Positions 30,710-40,167 are shown, numbered from the stretch's first letter. The stretch is DNA of 64,000 bases from Caldilineaceae bacterium (GCA_019637685.1 JAHBVF010000010.1:62001-126000), one strand, 5' to 3'. Numbers and translations: made by a program. Notes: generated by a model not told the origin, from the letters alone.

Positions 30710-31405
30710 ATGGCTCGCATTGTCAAAGAGTATGATGAACGTAACACGGAATTTTTGGATGTGGCCCAGGAGCTTTTCTATCGCAAGGGCTATGAGCAGA
30801 CTTCTGTACAGGATATTATCCGGGCGGTAGGGGTGGCGAAGGGGACTTTTTACCACTACTTCGCCTCCAAATCGGAGATGCTGGATGCGTTGGTTGAGCG
30901 GGTCAAGACCCAAGTTCTTGCCGCTGTAGCGCCGATTGTGGCTGACGAATCTCTGGGCGCGGTGGAGAAGTTTGAACAGATATTTGATTCCGGCAATCAG
31001 GAGAAAGTGGGCCACAAAGATTTTCTGTTGGCGGCCATGCATGCCTTTTATGACGACCAAAATGTGCTGCTGCGCACGAAACTGTTGGCCAAGTCGGTGG
31101 CGATGATGGTTCCCCTGCTGGCCGCCATCATCCGCCAGGGGGTAGCGGAGGGGGTCTTTGATGTGGATTACCCGGACGAGGCCGCGGAGATTGTCATACA
31201 AATGGGGCAATCTCTGTCGGATGCGATGGTGCAGATAATGTTGGGGCGCAGCGAGGTTGGGGTCGAAGGAATTGTACCCAAAATCGACGCCTACAACCGC
31301 AGTGTAGAGCGGGTATTGGGCGCGCCGAAGGGTTCTCTGCATTTGATCAGCCAGGGCAAACTAGCCATGTGGCTGCCAGAAGGCGAGTTGTTTGAACAAT
31401 CGTAG
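30710..31405 (+). CDS. TetR/AcrR-family transcriptional regulator
   Basis: 231 residues. The N-terminal TetR helix-turn-helix is clear (FYRKGYEQTSVQDIIRAVGV, then AKGTFYHYFASKSEM, residues 23-58); the C-terminal two-thirds is a variable ligand-binding helical domain. The ATG at 30710 starts about 45 bases after the predicted transcription start, with the palindromic operator between them. It is the first gene of a same-strand cluster with the phosphotransferase and methyltransferase genes, separated from the next gene by 74 bases, so it most likely controls the cassette in response to a small hydrophobic ligand. The ligand is unknown. Confidence 0.9.
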   Translation: MARIVKEYDERNTEFLDVAQELFYRKGYEQTSVQDIIRAVGVAKGTFYHYFASKSEMLDALVERVKTQVLAAVAPIVADESLGAVEKFEQIFDSGNQEKVGHKDFLLAAMHAFYDDQNVLLRTKLLAKSVAMMVPLLAAIIRQGVAEGVFDVDYPDEAAEIVIQMGQSLSDAMVQIMLGRSEVGVEGIVPKIDAYNRSVERVLGAPKGSLHLISQGKLAMWLPEGELFEQS

Positions 31406-31479
31406 CCGTTCAGCAAAGGTGTCTGGGCGGGTATATGCGTCAATGAACACAAATCTTTCATGAACCGGAGGAGTATGAC

Positions 31480-34110
31480 ATGACTTTCATACATTCTTTT
31501 CAAGAGCTTGGCAAAAAGGACATCCCCAGCGCGGGTGGCAAAGGAGCCAATCTGGGCGAAATGACGGCGGCGGGTTTTCCCGTGCCGGGTGGCTTTGTGT
31601 TGACGACCGCTGCCTACGACGCCTTTGTCCAGGCCAACGGTCTGCAAGAAGAGATTGTCGAACTGGCGCGCACGGTTTCGGCAGAGAATCCCCAAACGAG
31701 TGAAGCGGCGTCGGCCAGGATCAAGCAGCTCTTTTTGGCGGCGGATATCCCCAATGAGATTGTCGATGCCCTGTTGACGGCCAACGCTGGGCTGGGCGAA
31801 ACGGCTGTCGCCGTGCGCTCCTCCGCCACTGCCGAAGATTTGATCGACGCCAGCTTTGCCGGGCAGCAGGAAACCTACCTGAATGTGCAGGGCAAAGAGG
31901 CGCTGCTGGCGGCTGTCAAAGAATGCTGGGCCAGCCTGTGGACGGCGCGGGCCATCACCTATCGTATCAAGCAGGCGATTGCGCCAGATGAAGTCAGCCT
32001 GGCGGTGGTCGTGCAGAAACAGATCGCGTCGGACGTGAGCGGGGTGGCCTTTTCGCTGAATCCCAACAACAACGATTACGATGAAGCGGTCATCAACAGC
32101 AATTTTGGGCTGGGCGAGTCGATTGTCTCTGGGTTGGTCACGCCCGATAGTTTTGTGGTCAACAAAGTCACCGGCCAGATTATCGAAAAGCAGTTGGCGA
32201 GCAAAGAGTATGTGCTGGTCAGCAAAGCGGGCGGCGGCATGGAGGAAACAACCCTGGCTGACCCCAAAGCGGCTTCCTTGACCGATGCCCAGGTGATTGC
32301 CTTGACCAAACTCGTCACCAACGTGGAAGCCCATTACAAACTACCAATGGACATCGAATGGGCCTATGCGGACGGCGAACTCTACCTCCTGCAAGCGCGT
32401 CCCATCACGACCTACGTGCCGCTACCCGAAATGATGATTACCAAACCCGGAGCCGAAAAGTATCTCTACTTGGATATGATCGTCTTAACACAGGGATTTC
32501 AGGAGTCACTGTCGGTCTTGGGGAACGAAACTTGGGGCAAGATGCTGGAAGCGATTAAAGGAGATGCCGGCATGTTTGATGCGGGTATGGAAGGGGGTGT
32601 CATCAATAGTGAAGGTCGTCAATATCTGAACCTATCGAATTTGATGGCAGGACTTGGCACAGGGATAACATCTCGGTTGATTAGTTCTTATGACGACCCG
32701 ACCCGTGACGCGATTGCCACCCTCGACTTGGATTCGTATGTTCCAGCCGAAACACCAAAGGCAATGCGGGGGATGAAGCTGAGAGCCGCGAAAATGATGG
32801 GACCTATGATTGTGCCTCTGATTTCTGGGATATTTAACCAGAGCAAGGCTGAGAAAAAGTATGTGGCGCAATTTGAGAGAGAGGTTGCCGTCTCTAAACA
32901 GTTGGCAACGCAAGATATACCATTCAGCAGTTTAGTGGCACAACTTAATGCGTTCTTTGCCGGTCAGATGAATCACATTGCGGGTGTGATGCTGCCCGCG
33001 ATAGTGGGAAGGACACGGATGGAGCGTCTGTTTAAGGGGGACGTTGTTGACGATTTGTTGGTCGCCTTGAACATTGATCTCAATGGCAACCCTACCTCAG
33101 AGATGGGGCATCTGATGTTTGATTTGGCAAAATTCCCCGAAGTGCAGGAGACGGCAACGGGTGAAGAATTTGCTGAGAAGCTAGCCAATAAACAAGTTTC
33201 ACCTGAATTCCAGCAGGCATTTGACCATTACATGGACAGATTCGGTTGTCGCGGTATTCGTGAGATCGACATTGCGACGGAACGCGCCCATGAAAATGTG
33301 CCAGCATTCTTCAAGCAACTCAAAGCGATGGACATCCACAATAATGTGCTGACGAAAAGTGTCCAACGTCGCCAGGATGCGTACGATAAATTGCTGGCGC
33401 TCGCCACCCAAAAGGGCAAAGCCAAACATTTCAAAAAGCAAGCGGCATTACACTACAATCTGGGTTACCGTGAAATGCCCAAATATTTCTTTATCGTGAC
33501 GCTTGACCTGATGCGTCAACGTGCCCTGCAACTCGGCGAGCAGTTTGTGGCACAGGGTCGGCTTGATGAGGCGACGCAGGTATTTGACTTGAACGTCAGC
33601 CAATTGACACAAGCCCAACAAAATAGCACACTGGATATTCGTGCCATCATCGCCAAGAATCTGGCTCCACGCCAGAAACAGGCGCAGGTAAACAATTGGC
33701 CCCGTATCATGAATTCGCGTGGACGGATTTTACGTGCACCACAGAAGCCCGCCAAAGAAGGTGAATTGGTGGGTCAGGCGATTGCGCCGGGCGTTATCCG
33801 TGGCATTGCGAATGTGCTCAAAGCACCCTACGAAAAACCACTCAATAAGGGTGAAATTCTGGTCACACGGGCCACTGATCCCGGCTGGACACCGCTCTTT
33901 ATGAATGCGAGTGGGGTCGTGCTAGAAATTGGCGGCGCATTGCAGCACGGCGCGGTCATCGCCCGTGAGTATGGCTTGCCCTGTGTTTCGGGTGTCGAGA
34001 ATGCTGTCATGAACATCCCCGATGGCGCATTGATCGAGGTGGATGGCAGCAATGGGATTGTGCGGTTGGTGGAATCGGTAGAATCGGCCGAATTAGCCGT
34101 CGCAATTTAG
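31480..34110 (+). CDS. Rifampicin-phosphotransferase-like ATP/PEP-utilising enzyme (copy 1)
   Basis: 876 residues. Residues 1-320 are an ATP-grasp pyruvate-phosphate-dikinase N-terminal domain (GGKGANLGEM, VAVRSSATAED with Arg113, MDIEWAYADGELYLLQARPIT with Glu293, Gln305 and Arg307). Residues about 330-770 are a helical middle domain. Residues about 780-876 are the swivelling phosphohistidine domain, with His823 in GGALQHGAVIAREYGLP. The PEP-binding TIM barrel of PEP synthase is absent and the protein ends after the His domain, as in rifampicin phosphotransferases (about 870 residues, ATP-grasp/substrate-binding/His order). It would transfer the beta-phosphate of ATP through His823 to an acceptor; the acceptor is unknown. 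Base composition drops sharply after about 32440. It precedes two methyltransferase genes. Confidence 0.82.
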   Translation: MTFIHSFQELGKKDIPSAGGKGANLGEMTAAGFPVPGGFVLTTAAYDAFVQANGLQEEIVELARTVSAENPQTSEAASARIKQLFLAADIPNEIVDALLTANAGLGETAVAVRSSATAEDLIDASFAGQQETYLNVQGKEALLAAVKECWASLWTARAITYRIKQAIAPDEVSLAVVVQKQIASDVSGVAFSLNPNNNDYDEAVINSNFGLGESIVSGLVTPDSFVVNKVTGQIIEKQLASKEYVLVSKAGGGMEETTLADPKAASLTDAQVIALTKLVTNVEAHYKLPMDIEWAYADGELYLLQARPITTYVPLPEMMITKPGAEKYLYLDMIVLTQGFQESLSVLGNETWGKMLEAIKGDAGMFDAGMEGGVINSEGRQYLNLSNLMAGLGTGITSRLISSYDDPTRDAIATLDLDSYVPAETPKAMRGMKLRAAKMMGPMIVPLISGIFNQSKAEKKYVAQFEREVAVSKQLATQDIPFSSLVAQLNAFFAGQMNHIAGVMLPAIVGRTRMERLFKGDVVDDLLVALNIDLNGNPTSEMGHLMFDLAKFPEVQETATGEEFAEKLANKQVSPEFQQAFDHYMDRFGCRGIREIDIATERAHENVPAFFKQLKAMDIHNNVLTKSVQRRQDAYDKLLALATQKGKAKHFKKQAALHYNLGYREMPKYFFIVTLDLMRQRALQLGEQFVAQGRLDEATQVFDLNVSQLTQAQQNSTLDIRAIIAKNLAPRQKQAQVNNWPRIMNSRGRILRAPQKPAKEGELVGQAIAPGVIRGIANVLKAPYEKPLNKGEILVTRATDPGWTPLFMNASGVVLEIGGALQHGAVIAREYGLPCVSGVENAVMNIPDGALIEVDGSNGIVRLVESVESAELAVAI

Positions 34111-34117
34111 CATCGTC

Positions 34118-34146
34118 AATAGACATCTCAGTTTGGGATGTCTATT
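34118..34146 (+). terminator. Hairpin between phosphotransferase and methyltransferase genes
   Basis: AATAGACATC (34118-34127) pairs with GATGTCTATT (34137-34146), 7 bases after the phosphotransferase stop. No long T-tract; partial termination or mRNA stabilisation is possible. Confidence 0.4.
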
Positions 34147-34232
34147 CAGGAGACTCCCCAGTGGCAACCGATTTATATATTCATTCAAACTATTCAACAG
34201 GGACACAAACCCCCGAAGGAGCGAAATTTATT

Positions 34233-35135
34233 ATGAGTAATCAAATAAGAGAATCAATTGACACAACTGGTGCCGCACGTACAGGCAGTGGTCCCACATT
34301 TCTCGTGGCAATGGAACAGTATGAGCCACCAGCGCAACGCATCATTCATGATGATTTGGCGGCCAAAGTCCTGCCGGGGGGAGAACGATTCTTCCTGAAA
34401 TTGCTGCGGTTCTCGCCGTTACGCAATTGGATGCTTAACTATACCGAAAAGGAGATTGAAGGGGGGACAAGTGCCTTTTTGTGCCGCAAGCGGTACATTG
34501 ATGAGACGATTGTCAAGGCTGTTGAAGATGGGACGGTTGCTGCTATTGTCAATTTAGGGGCGGCGTTTGACACGCGCGTTTATCGCCTTCCTGCATTGGC
34601 AAACGTTCCCGCCTGGGAATTGGATCAACCGGGGAACATTGAGGCCAAACAAAAGGGAATTATGAACGCATTAGGCACGATTCCGTCTCATGTGACGCTG
34701 GTTCCTATCAACTTCATCACGCAGGATTTGGGCGAGGTGCTTCAACAACATGGGTATGCGGGTGACCAAAAGACGTTTTTTATCTGGGAGGCGGTGTCGC
34801 AATATTTGACGGAAACGGCAGTTCGTCAAACCTTCAACTTCCTCGCCCAAGCCCCCACAGGCAGTCAACTCACCTTCACCTACGTCCTCAAAGATTTTAT
34901 TGAAGGCAAAAATCGCTACGGCCAAGAAAAGTTTCATGAGCGAATGGTGGTCAAAGACAAAATATGGCATTTTGGCTTTGACCCCGCCGAAGTTGGCGAT
35001 TTTCTGGGCGAGTATGGCTGGCGTTTGGTTGAAGACCTCAGCTATGAAGAACTCAACAATCGGTACGCAAAATCAATCGGCCGAAACCTCCCCTCTATGA
35101 AGATAGAACAGATGGTTTGGGCTGAAAAATTATAG
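34233..35135 (+). CDS. Class I SAM-dependent methyltransferase, LCM family (copy 1)
   Basis: 300 residues from the ATG at 34233, which has GAAGGAG eleven bases upstream; a GTG at 34161 with AGGAGA seven bases upstream would add 24 residues that do not look conserved. The leucine-carboxyl-methyltransferase/ML2640-type pattern is clear: VNLGAAFDTRVYRL (SAM loop), AWELDQPGNIEAKQ, and FFIWEAVSQYLTETAVRQTFNFL. Members methylate carboxyl or hydroxyl groups of proteins or small molecules, including polyketides. It lacks membrane segments, unlike the next gene. GC content is lower than in the surrounding genes. It lies between two phosphotransferase-like genes; substrate unknown. Confidence 0.85.
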   Translation: MSNQIRESIDTTGAARTGSGPTFLVAMEQYEPPAQRIIHDDLAAKVLPGGERFFLKLLRFSPLRNWMLNYTEKEIEGGTSAFLCRKRYIDETIVKAVEDGTVAAIVNLGAAFDTRVYRLPALANVPAWELDQPGNIEAKQKGIMNALGTIPSHVTLVPINFITQDLGEVLQQHGYAGDQKTFFIWEAVSQYLTETAVRQTFNFLAQAPTGSQLTFTYVLKDFIEGKNRYGQEKFHERMVVKDKIWHFGFDPAEVGDFLGEYGWRLVEDLSYEELNNRYAKSIGRNLPSMKIEQMVWAEKL

Positions 35136-35145
35136 GAAAATATCC

Positions 35146-36123
35146 ATGCGAAACCTTCTCGCCCTACTCGTCTTCATTCCATTACAAATTCTGTTCATCC
35201 CGCTCGCCATTGTTGGCGCAATATCGGTGGGCTACAAACAACTCATCGTCAGCAAGCGGCTGGGTGTGTCGCAAACCGCGATTGAGATCATCAACGGGCG
35301 CTGGACGATGCACATCTTTGGGCTACGGGATGACCCTGCCGCGGCAAAACTAGCCCCGGCCCTCCCCAACACATCCACATTCGGCCTGTGGCTGGCGCTC
35401 TTCCCGCTCTATGTCCATACCGGCATCTGCGGGTCGCCCAAGTGGTATCCCGTCATTGCCAAATTGGGGGAAGAGGGCGTCGCCAATCTTGTCACAAACC
35501 GCACGGGCTATTTTGACAGCATCATCGACAGCGCCAAAGAGAATGCCGAGCAGTTCGTTTTGATGGGTGCAGGGCTTGACACCCGTGCCTACAACAGTCT
35601 GAAAAATAGCAGACTGAAAATCTTTGAGTTAGATCAGCCTGTCGTGCAACAGCTTAAACGGCAATATCTGCAAAAGGCGGGGATCGATGCGGCACACGTC
35701 ACCTTTGTGGAAACGAACTTTTCGCAGGACGATTGGCTTGACGCATTGACCGCGGCGGGCTATGACCCAAGCAAACCCACGATTTTCCTCTGGGAAGGGG
35801 TGACGCTCTATCTCGGCGAAAAATCGGTGCGCAATACCTTGCGCACGGTGCAAGCGAATGCCGCAGAGGGCAGCGTGCTTGTGGCCGATATCTATGCCAA
35901 AAGCTTTGTCGCCGGAGAGTATGCCCGCGGCATGAAAGCCACACTCCCCGTCCTTGATATGACTGCTGAGCAGTTGGGCTTTGGCATTGAGATGGCAGGG
36001 GACTACCAGTACGCGCTGGAATCGTTTGTCACCAGCGAAGGGCTGGCTTTGGGCGAAACCTACTTTATGGGCTACAAAACGGAAAAAGGGCCGTGGATGG
36101 TGGTGGCAGAGTTGAAAGTGTAG
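35146..36123 (+). CDS. Membrane-anchored class I methyltransferase, LCM family (copy 2)
   Basis: 325 residues. The N-terminus is a strong membrane helix (LLALLVFIPLQILFIPLAIVGAISVGY, residues 4-30) followed by the methyltransferase fold: FVLMGAGLDTRAYN (SAM loop), KIFELDQPVVQQLKRQ, and TIFLWEGVTLYLGEKSVRNTL. It is related to the copy at 34233 but carries the anchor and a different N-terminal region. It starts 10 bases after that gene ends, so the two are co-translated. A membrane-facing position suggests a hydrophobic or lipid-associated substrate, which is inference. Confidence 0.85.
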   Translation: MRNLLALLVFIPLQILFIPLAIVGAISVGYKQLIVSKRLGVSQTAIEIINGRWTMHIFGLRDDPAAAKLAPALPNTSTFGLWLALFPLYVHTGICGSPKWYPVIAKLGEEGVANLVTNRTGYFDSIIDSAKENAEQFVLMGAGLDTRAYNSLKNSRLKIFELDQPVVQQLKRQYLQKAGIDAAHVTFVETNFSQDDWLDALTAAGYDPSKPTIFLWEGVTLYLGEKSVRNTLRTVQANAAEGSVLVADIYAKSFVAGEYARGMKATLPVLDMTAEQLGFGIEMAGDYQYALESFVTSEGLALGETYFMGYKTEKGPWMVVAELKV

Positions 36124-36210
36124 CCCGTTCGCTTGACCACCGCTGACAGATGGATGGAATGTCTCGCCACGTGTATGCAAGCCTTTACTGAAAATTCGAG
36201 ATGGAGATAT

Positions 36211-38991
36211 ATGATGACCTACACAGTTCCGTTTTCACAATTGAACAAAACCGACATCTCCACTGCTGGCGGCAAAGGTGCGAACCTGGGCGAAATGACG
36301 GCAGCCGGGTTTCCCGTCCCTCCAGGTTTTGTGTTGACGACAAAAGCCTATGACGCCTTTGTACAGGCACACGGTTTACAGCGGCAGATCGTCGAGTTGG
36401 CTCAGGCCGTTTCTGCCAACGATCCCCGTTCCAGTGAAATTGCATCTGAGCAGATCAGACAGCTATTTTGGGATGGGGAGATGCCAGCCGAGATTGAGAA
36501 GGCCGTCATCTCCGCCAATGCTGCATTGGGCGCGGGGTCCGTGGCCGTGCGTTCCTCTGCCACCGCCGAGGACCTGCCCACCGCCAGCTTTGCGGGCCAG
36601 CAGGACACCTTCCTCAACATTCAAAACACCGACGCGCTGTTGGATGCGGTGAAAAAGTGCTGGGCCAGCCTGTGGACAGCCCGCGCCATCGCCTATCGAC
36701 AACGGCAGGGAATCGATCCGCATACAGTCAGTCTGGCGGTGGTGGTGCAGGGATTGGTGGCGGCCCATTCGTCTGGTATTCTCTTCACCGCCGACCCCAC
36801 CACAGGTGAGCGCGGCCACATTCTCATCAATGCCACCTGGGGCTTGGGCGAGGCAATTGTAGGCGGGCTGGTCACGCCCGATACCGTTGTCGTTGACAAA
36901 ACCAACTGGCAAATCCTCTCCCGCGAGATCGCGACCAAAACGACAATGACCGTGCGCACAGAGACGGGCACAGCAGAGCAACCTGTACCGGAAGCCCAGC
37001 AGAATCAGCCGGTGTTGGATGATGCCACTGCTTTGGCATTGGCCCGCTGTGCCGCGCGGATCGAGAGCCATTACGGGATGCCTATGGACATTGAGTGGGC
37101 CATAGCCGAGGGCAAAATTGCCATCCTGCAAGCGCGGCCCATCACTTCCCTGCCACCTGCGCCACTGAAGGATGTGTCGTGGGAGCCGCCGATGCCCAAC
37201 ACCATTTGGATGCGCCGCCAGATTGTTGAGCATATGCCCGAACCCCTCTCGCCGCTGTTTGAAGACCTCTATGTGCAGCGTGGCCTGGACCAGTCGATCA
37301 GGCAGTTGATCGATCAGATGGGCGGAATAATCGATGTCCATCTCGACCTGGACACGATGATACCGCAAGGCTTTGCCAACACAATCAACGGCTATGCCTA
37401 TACAACGGGCAGCTTTAAAATAGATGGGCAAGGCCTGTGGGCGATACTGAAAATTTATTCACGCATTTTCAAAATGCTCGACATACCAGGATTCGACTGG
37501 GATAACGTCGTTTTGCCCAATTATCAAGCGCTCATTGCCCGCTGGGACGCGCTTGACCTGGCGGCTGCCGGAGATGAGACATTGCTGCAAGGCATGGGCG
37601 AGATGGCCACAGCGGACAGCGCCTATTGGTGGGGATCCGCCCTGAATCTGGGCTTTTCCCGGCTTCTGGACCCTGTATTTGACCGGCTGCTCCGCTCGTT
37701 CCTGTTCCGCTCGGCACTGCCCAGACCGGACCTGGGCAGTTCGGCATTCTTGCGCGGTTTCGATTCCAAGGCATTGGATGCCCAGGCCGATATGGAGCAG
37801 ATTGCTGACACGATTCGCTCCGCTACTGCTCTGCGTGAACTCGTTCTCAGCCGACCAGCAAATCAGCTTCTGTCCGCCCTGGCCGCGCACCCTGACGGGC
37901 AACCTGCGTTGGACAGGGTTGAGCACTATCTCGCCCACTACGGCCATCAAATCTACAACCTGGACTTTGCCGCGCCGACGCAAAGCGAAGACCCGCTGCC
38001 CATGTTTTTAAGCCTCAAAGCGCTGGTCAGGAATGCGCCCGCTGAGGATGCCCGCACCCGTCAGCGCAAAATGGCGGCCGCGCGGGATGCGCTCGTCGAA
38101 CAGACAGCGCAGGCACTCAACCCCCTTTCCCGACGGTTCTTCCGCTGGGTGTGGAAATGGACGAAGCACTACGCGCCCTATCGGGAGAGTGTGATGTTCT
38201 ATATGGGCGCGGCCTGGCCGACCCTGCGCAAACTGGCCGCTGAACTGGGCCAGCGTTTGGTCACAGCGGGTTCCATCGCCCACGCGGATGACATCTATTA
38301 TTTGAAAAGCGGGGAGATTACTGCCGCCATCCAGGCCCGGGCCAACGCCGCGCCCGCGCCCTCTTTTGTCCAAATCGTCCAGAAACGGCGCGACTTGCGC
38401 GAGGCCCGCCAGCAACTTACCCCGCCCGCCAAAGTGCCGGAACGGGGTGTCATCCGCCTTGGCCCCATCAAACTGGCGATGTTTGACCCGACCCCCAGCG
38501 GCGCGGTCAATACAGGCCCGGTATTGACCGGCTACGCGGTCAGCACCGGGCGGGTCAGCGCGCCGGCCAGTGTCATCCGCTCCCTCGCGGATTTCGACAA
38601 AATGCAGCCCGGCACAATTCTCGTCTGCACGACGACCACCCCGGCCTGGACGCCCCTCTTTTCCCAGGCGGTGGGGCTGGTGACTGATGTGGGCGGCGCG
38701 CTGGCCCACGGCTCGATTGTGGCCCGGGAGTACGGCATCCCCGCGGTGATGGGCACGGGCGTGGCCACCGAGCGCATCCGTTCGGGTATGCGGCTGGCCG
38801 TGGATGGAGACGCGGGGACAGTGACGCTGATGGATGAGGTGAACGGAAACCCAGCGACACAGAAACTAACAGAGCCGATAGGAGGCAGACGGGCGACTAA
38901 AGGCCGCAAGCCCCTCTGGGCTATGGCTATTGGGGCCGCGCTTGTGCTGATCCTCTGGTGGCGGAGACGACGGAGACCAGGTATTCAATGA
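36211..38991 (+). CDS. Rifampicin-phosphotransferase-like enzyme with C-terminal membrane anchor (copy 2)
   Basis: 926 residues from ATG 36211 (ATG 36214 is equally possible; GGAG precedes both). The N-terminus then matches copy 1 (FSQLNKTDISTAGGKGANLGEMTAAGFPVP). It has the ATP-grasp domain (VAVRSSATAED, MDIEWAIAEGKIAILQARPIT), a middle domain that differs strongly from copy 1, and the phosphohistidine domain with His833 in GGALAHGSIVAREYGIP. No TIM barrel is present. Unlike copy 1 it ends with a single membrane helix (LWAMAIGAALVLILWW) and an Arg-rich tail, a tail-anchor arrangement I do not know for this family. It closes the tetR cassette and is followed by a long hairpin. Confidence 0.82.
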   Translation: MMTYTVPFSQLNKTDISTAGGKGANLGEMTAAGFPVPPGFVLTTKAYDAFVQAHGLQRQIVELAQAVSANDPRSSEIASEQIRQLFWDGEMPAEIEKAVISANAALGAGSVAVRSSATAEDLPTASFAGQQDTFLNIQNTDALLDAVKKCWASLWTARAIAYRQRQGIDPHTVSLAVVVQGLVAAHSSGILFTADPTTGERGHILINATWGLGEAIVGGLVTPDTVVVDKTNWQILSREIATKTTMTVRTETGTAEQPVPEAQQNQPVLDDATALALARCAARIESHYGMPMDIEWAIAEGKIAILQARPITSLPPAPLKDVSWEPPMPNTIWMRRQIVEHMPEPLSPLFEDLYVQRGLDQSIRQLIDQMGGIIDVHLDLDTMIPQGFANTINGYAYTTGSFKIDGQGLWAILKIYSRIFKMLDIPGFDWDNVVLPNYQALIARWDALDLAAAGDETLLQGMGEMATADSAYWWGSALNLGFSRLLDPVFDRLLRSFLFRSALPRPDLGSSAFLRGFDSKALDAQADMEQIADTIRSATALRELVLSRPANQLLSALAAHPDGQPALDRVEHYLAHYGHQIYNLDFAAPTQSEDPLPMFLSLKALVRNAPAEDARTRQRKMAAARDALVEQTAQALNPLSRRFFRWVWKWTKHYAPYRESVMFYMGAAWPTLRKLAAELGQRLVTAGSIAHADDIYYLKSGEITAAIQARANAAPAPSFVQIVQKRRDLREARQQLTPPAKVPERGVIRLGPIKLAMFDPTPSGAVNTGPVLTGYAVSTGRVSAPASVIRSLADFDKMQPGTILVCTTTTPAWTPLFSQAVGLVTDVGGALAHGSIVAREYGIPAVMGTGVATERIRSGMRLAVDGDAGTVTLMDEVNGNPATQKLTEPIGGRRATKGRKPLWAMAIGAALVLILWWRRRRRPGIQ

Positions 38992-39196
38992 CACGCAAAC
39001 AGCTTGCTACAATCGCGAAACTGCTTTAGTAGCGTGCAGTTCACACATCTTGTGGAGCAAGAAAATCATTGGGGATGGGTAGTGACCTATCTACGATACC
39101 AGGCGCGGCTTGTAGCCGCACACTTGTGAGTATCCCTTGACTGTGCAGTACAATACCGCACACACGGTTGTTACCCGATCTGTTTTGTAATTTACA

Positions 39197-39244
39197 GGTG
39201 CGCAGTGCGTGAACGGAAAGTGACTGGTCCACGCACTGCGCACC
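39197..39244. terminator. 15-bp hairpin between convergent genes
   Basis: GGTGCGCAGTGCGTG (39197-39211) pairs perfectly with 39230-39244 around an 18-base loop. It separates the phosphotransferase gene from the convergent aldolase gene and belongs to a set of word-repeat palindromes at gene ends. The rest of 38992-39276 shows no gene. Confidence 0.55.
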
Positions 39245-39276
39245 ACATCAGAAACCAGCGAGCAATTGGGTTGACA

Positions 39277-40167
39277 CTAGACAGCCATTGTGCGGCCCGT
39301 CTTGCGCCGCCCGTAGTCGGCCCACGCTTTGTTGGGCGCGCCCATCATGCGCACGCCCAGCACATCGATGGAGAAATCGACCCGCTGCTCCATTGTCAGG
39401 GCCGGATCGGCCCAACTGGAGTAGAAGGCGATGCCCCGGCTATCCAGCGCGACTTTGATGCGATCCCGCGCTTCGTTCATCACCTGGGGATAGGGCGGGT
39501 CGTGGGCGTCCGGCTCGCCAAAGGACATCCCCATATCCCCCGGCCCCCATTCGGCAAAGCCAATGCCAGGCACCGCGGCGATGGCATCCACATTGGGCAG
39601 ACAGTGGCGATCCTCAATCTTCAGCCCCAGGAGCAGTTCACCCTGGGGATTCAGCGGCCAGGGATCCGCCACCGCCGCATACTCCGCGGTGGACAGCCCC
39701 CAAATGTCGTTGGCGGGCCGCTGCCCACCCGCGCCGCGCAGACCCTCGCCGATCACATCCCGGCCCAGGGCCTGGAAGGGATAGCGGGTGATCTGCACAA
39801 AGGCTTTGACCGATTCCGCGGTGCGAGTGTGGGTGTGCAGAATGCCGTGGACACCGGTTGTCAAGACGTGGCGGGCCTGCCAGGCGTTGTAGCGCACTTC
39901 CTCCGGTGTGATGGCGTTGGCGGGCAGAGTGCAGACGACAGTAGGCGTCAGGTGGCCGCTGGCCGTGGGTCCGCCATCTTTCAGCCCCCGCATATACGCG
40001 GTCAGCCCGACGGTATCAAAAGGGTGATGCTCGAAGTCGAGAAGAAGCATATCGGCCCAGGTTTTGGCGTCCTCCCGACCTGCTTCGTAGGTGAGTTTGG
40101 CGGGGTGGGTTGCGTAGATGGGCTGGCCCTGCTCCAACAGTTCAATGCATTTGTTGATCCGTGCCAT
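39277..40167 (-). CDS. HpcH/HpaI-type class II aldolase (2-keto-3-deoxy-acid aldolase family)
   Basis: 296 residues from the ATG at 40167 (AAAGG nine bases upstream; a TTG two codons earlier is less likely). The family fold is visible in DMLLLDFEHHPFD, GVHGILHTHTRTAESV, LLLGLKIEDRHCLPNVDAI (metal-binding Glu) and GPGDMGMSFG. Enzymes of this group reversibly split 2-keto-3-deoxy sugar acids into pyruvate and an aldehyde, using a divalent metal. It is longer than the canonical 250 residues, with a C-terminal extension carrying a basic patch. Divergently oriented to the isomerase and amidohydrolase genes. In the fucose context it may cleave 2-keto-3-deoxy-fuconate, but this is inference. Confidence 0.82.
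   Translation of the reverse strand: MARINKCIELLEQGQPIYATHPAKLTYEAGREDAKTWADMLLLDFEHHPFDTVGLTAYMRGLKDGGPTASGHLTPTVVCTLPANAITPEEVRYNAWQARHVLTTGVHGILHTHTRTAESVKAFVQITRYPFQALGRDVIGEGLRGAGGQRPANDIWGLSTAEYAAVADPWPLNPQGELLLGLKIEDRHCLPNVDAIAAVPGIGFAEWGPGDMGMSFGEPDAHDPPYPQVMNEARDRIKVALDSRGIAFYSSWADPALTMEQRVDFSIDVLGVRMMGAPNKAWADYGRRKTGRTMAV

Noticed and set aside
31480..38991. PEP synthase (ppsA) identity for the two large ATP-grasp proteins
   Set aside because: Both end after the phosphohistidine domain and lack the C-terminal PEP/pyruvate-binding barrel; a middle substrate domain is present instead.
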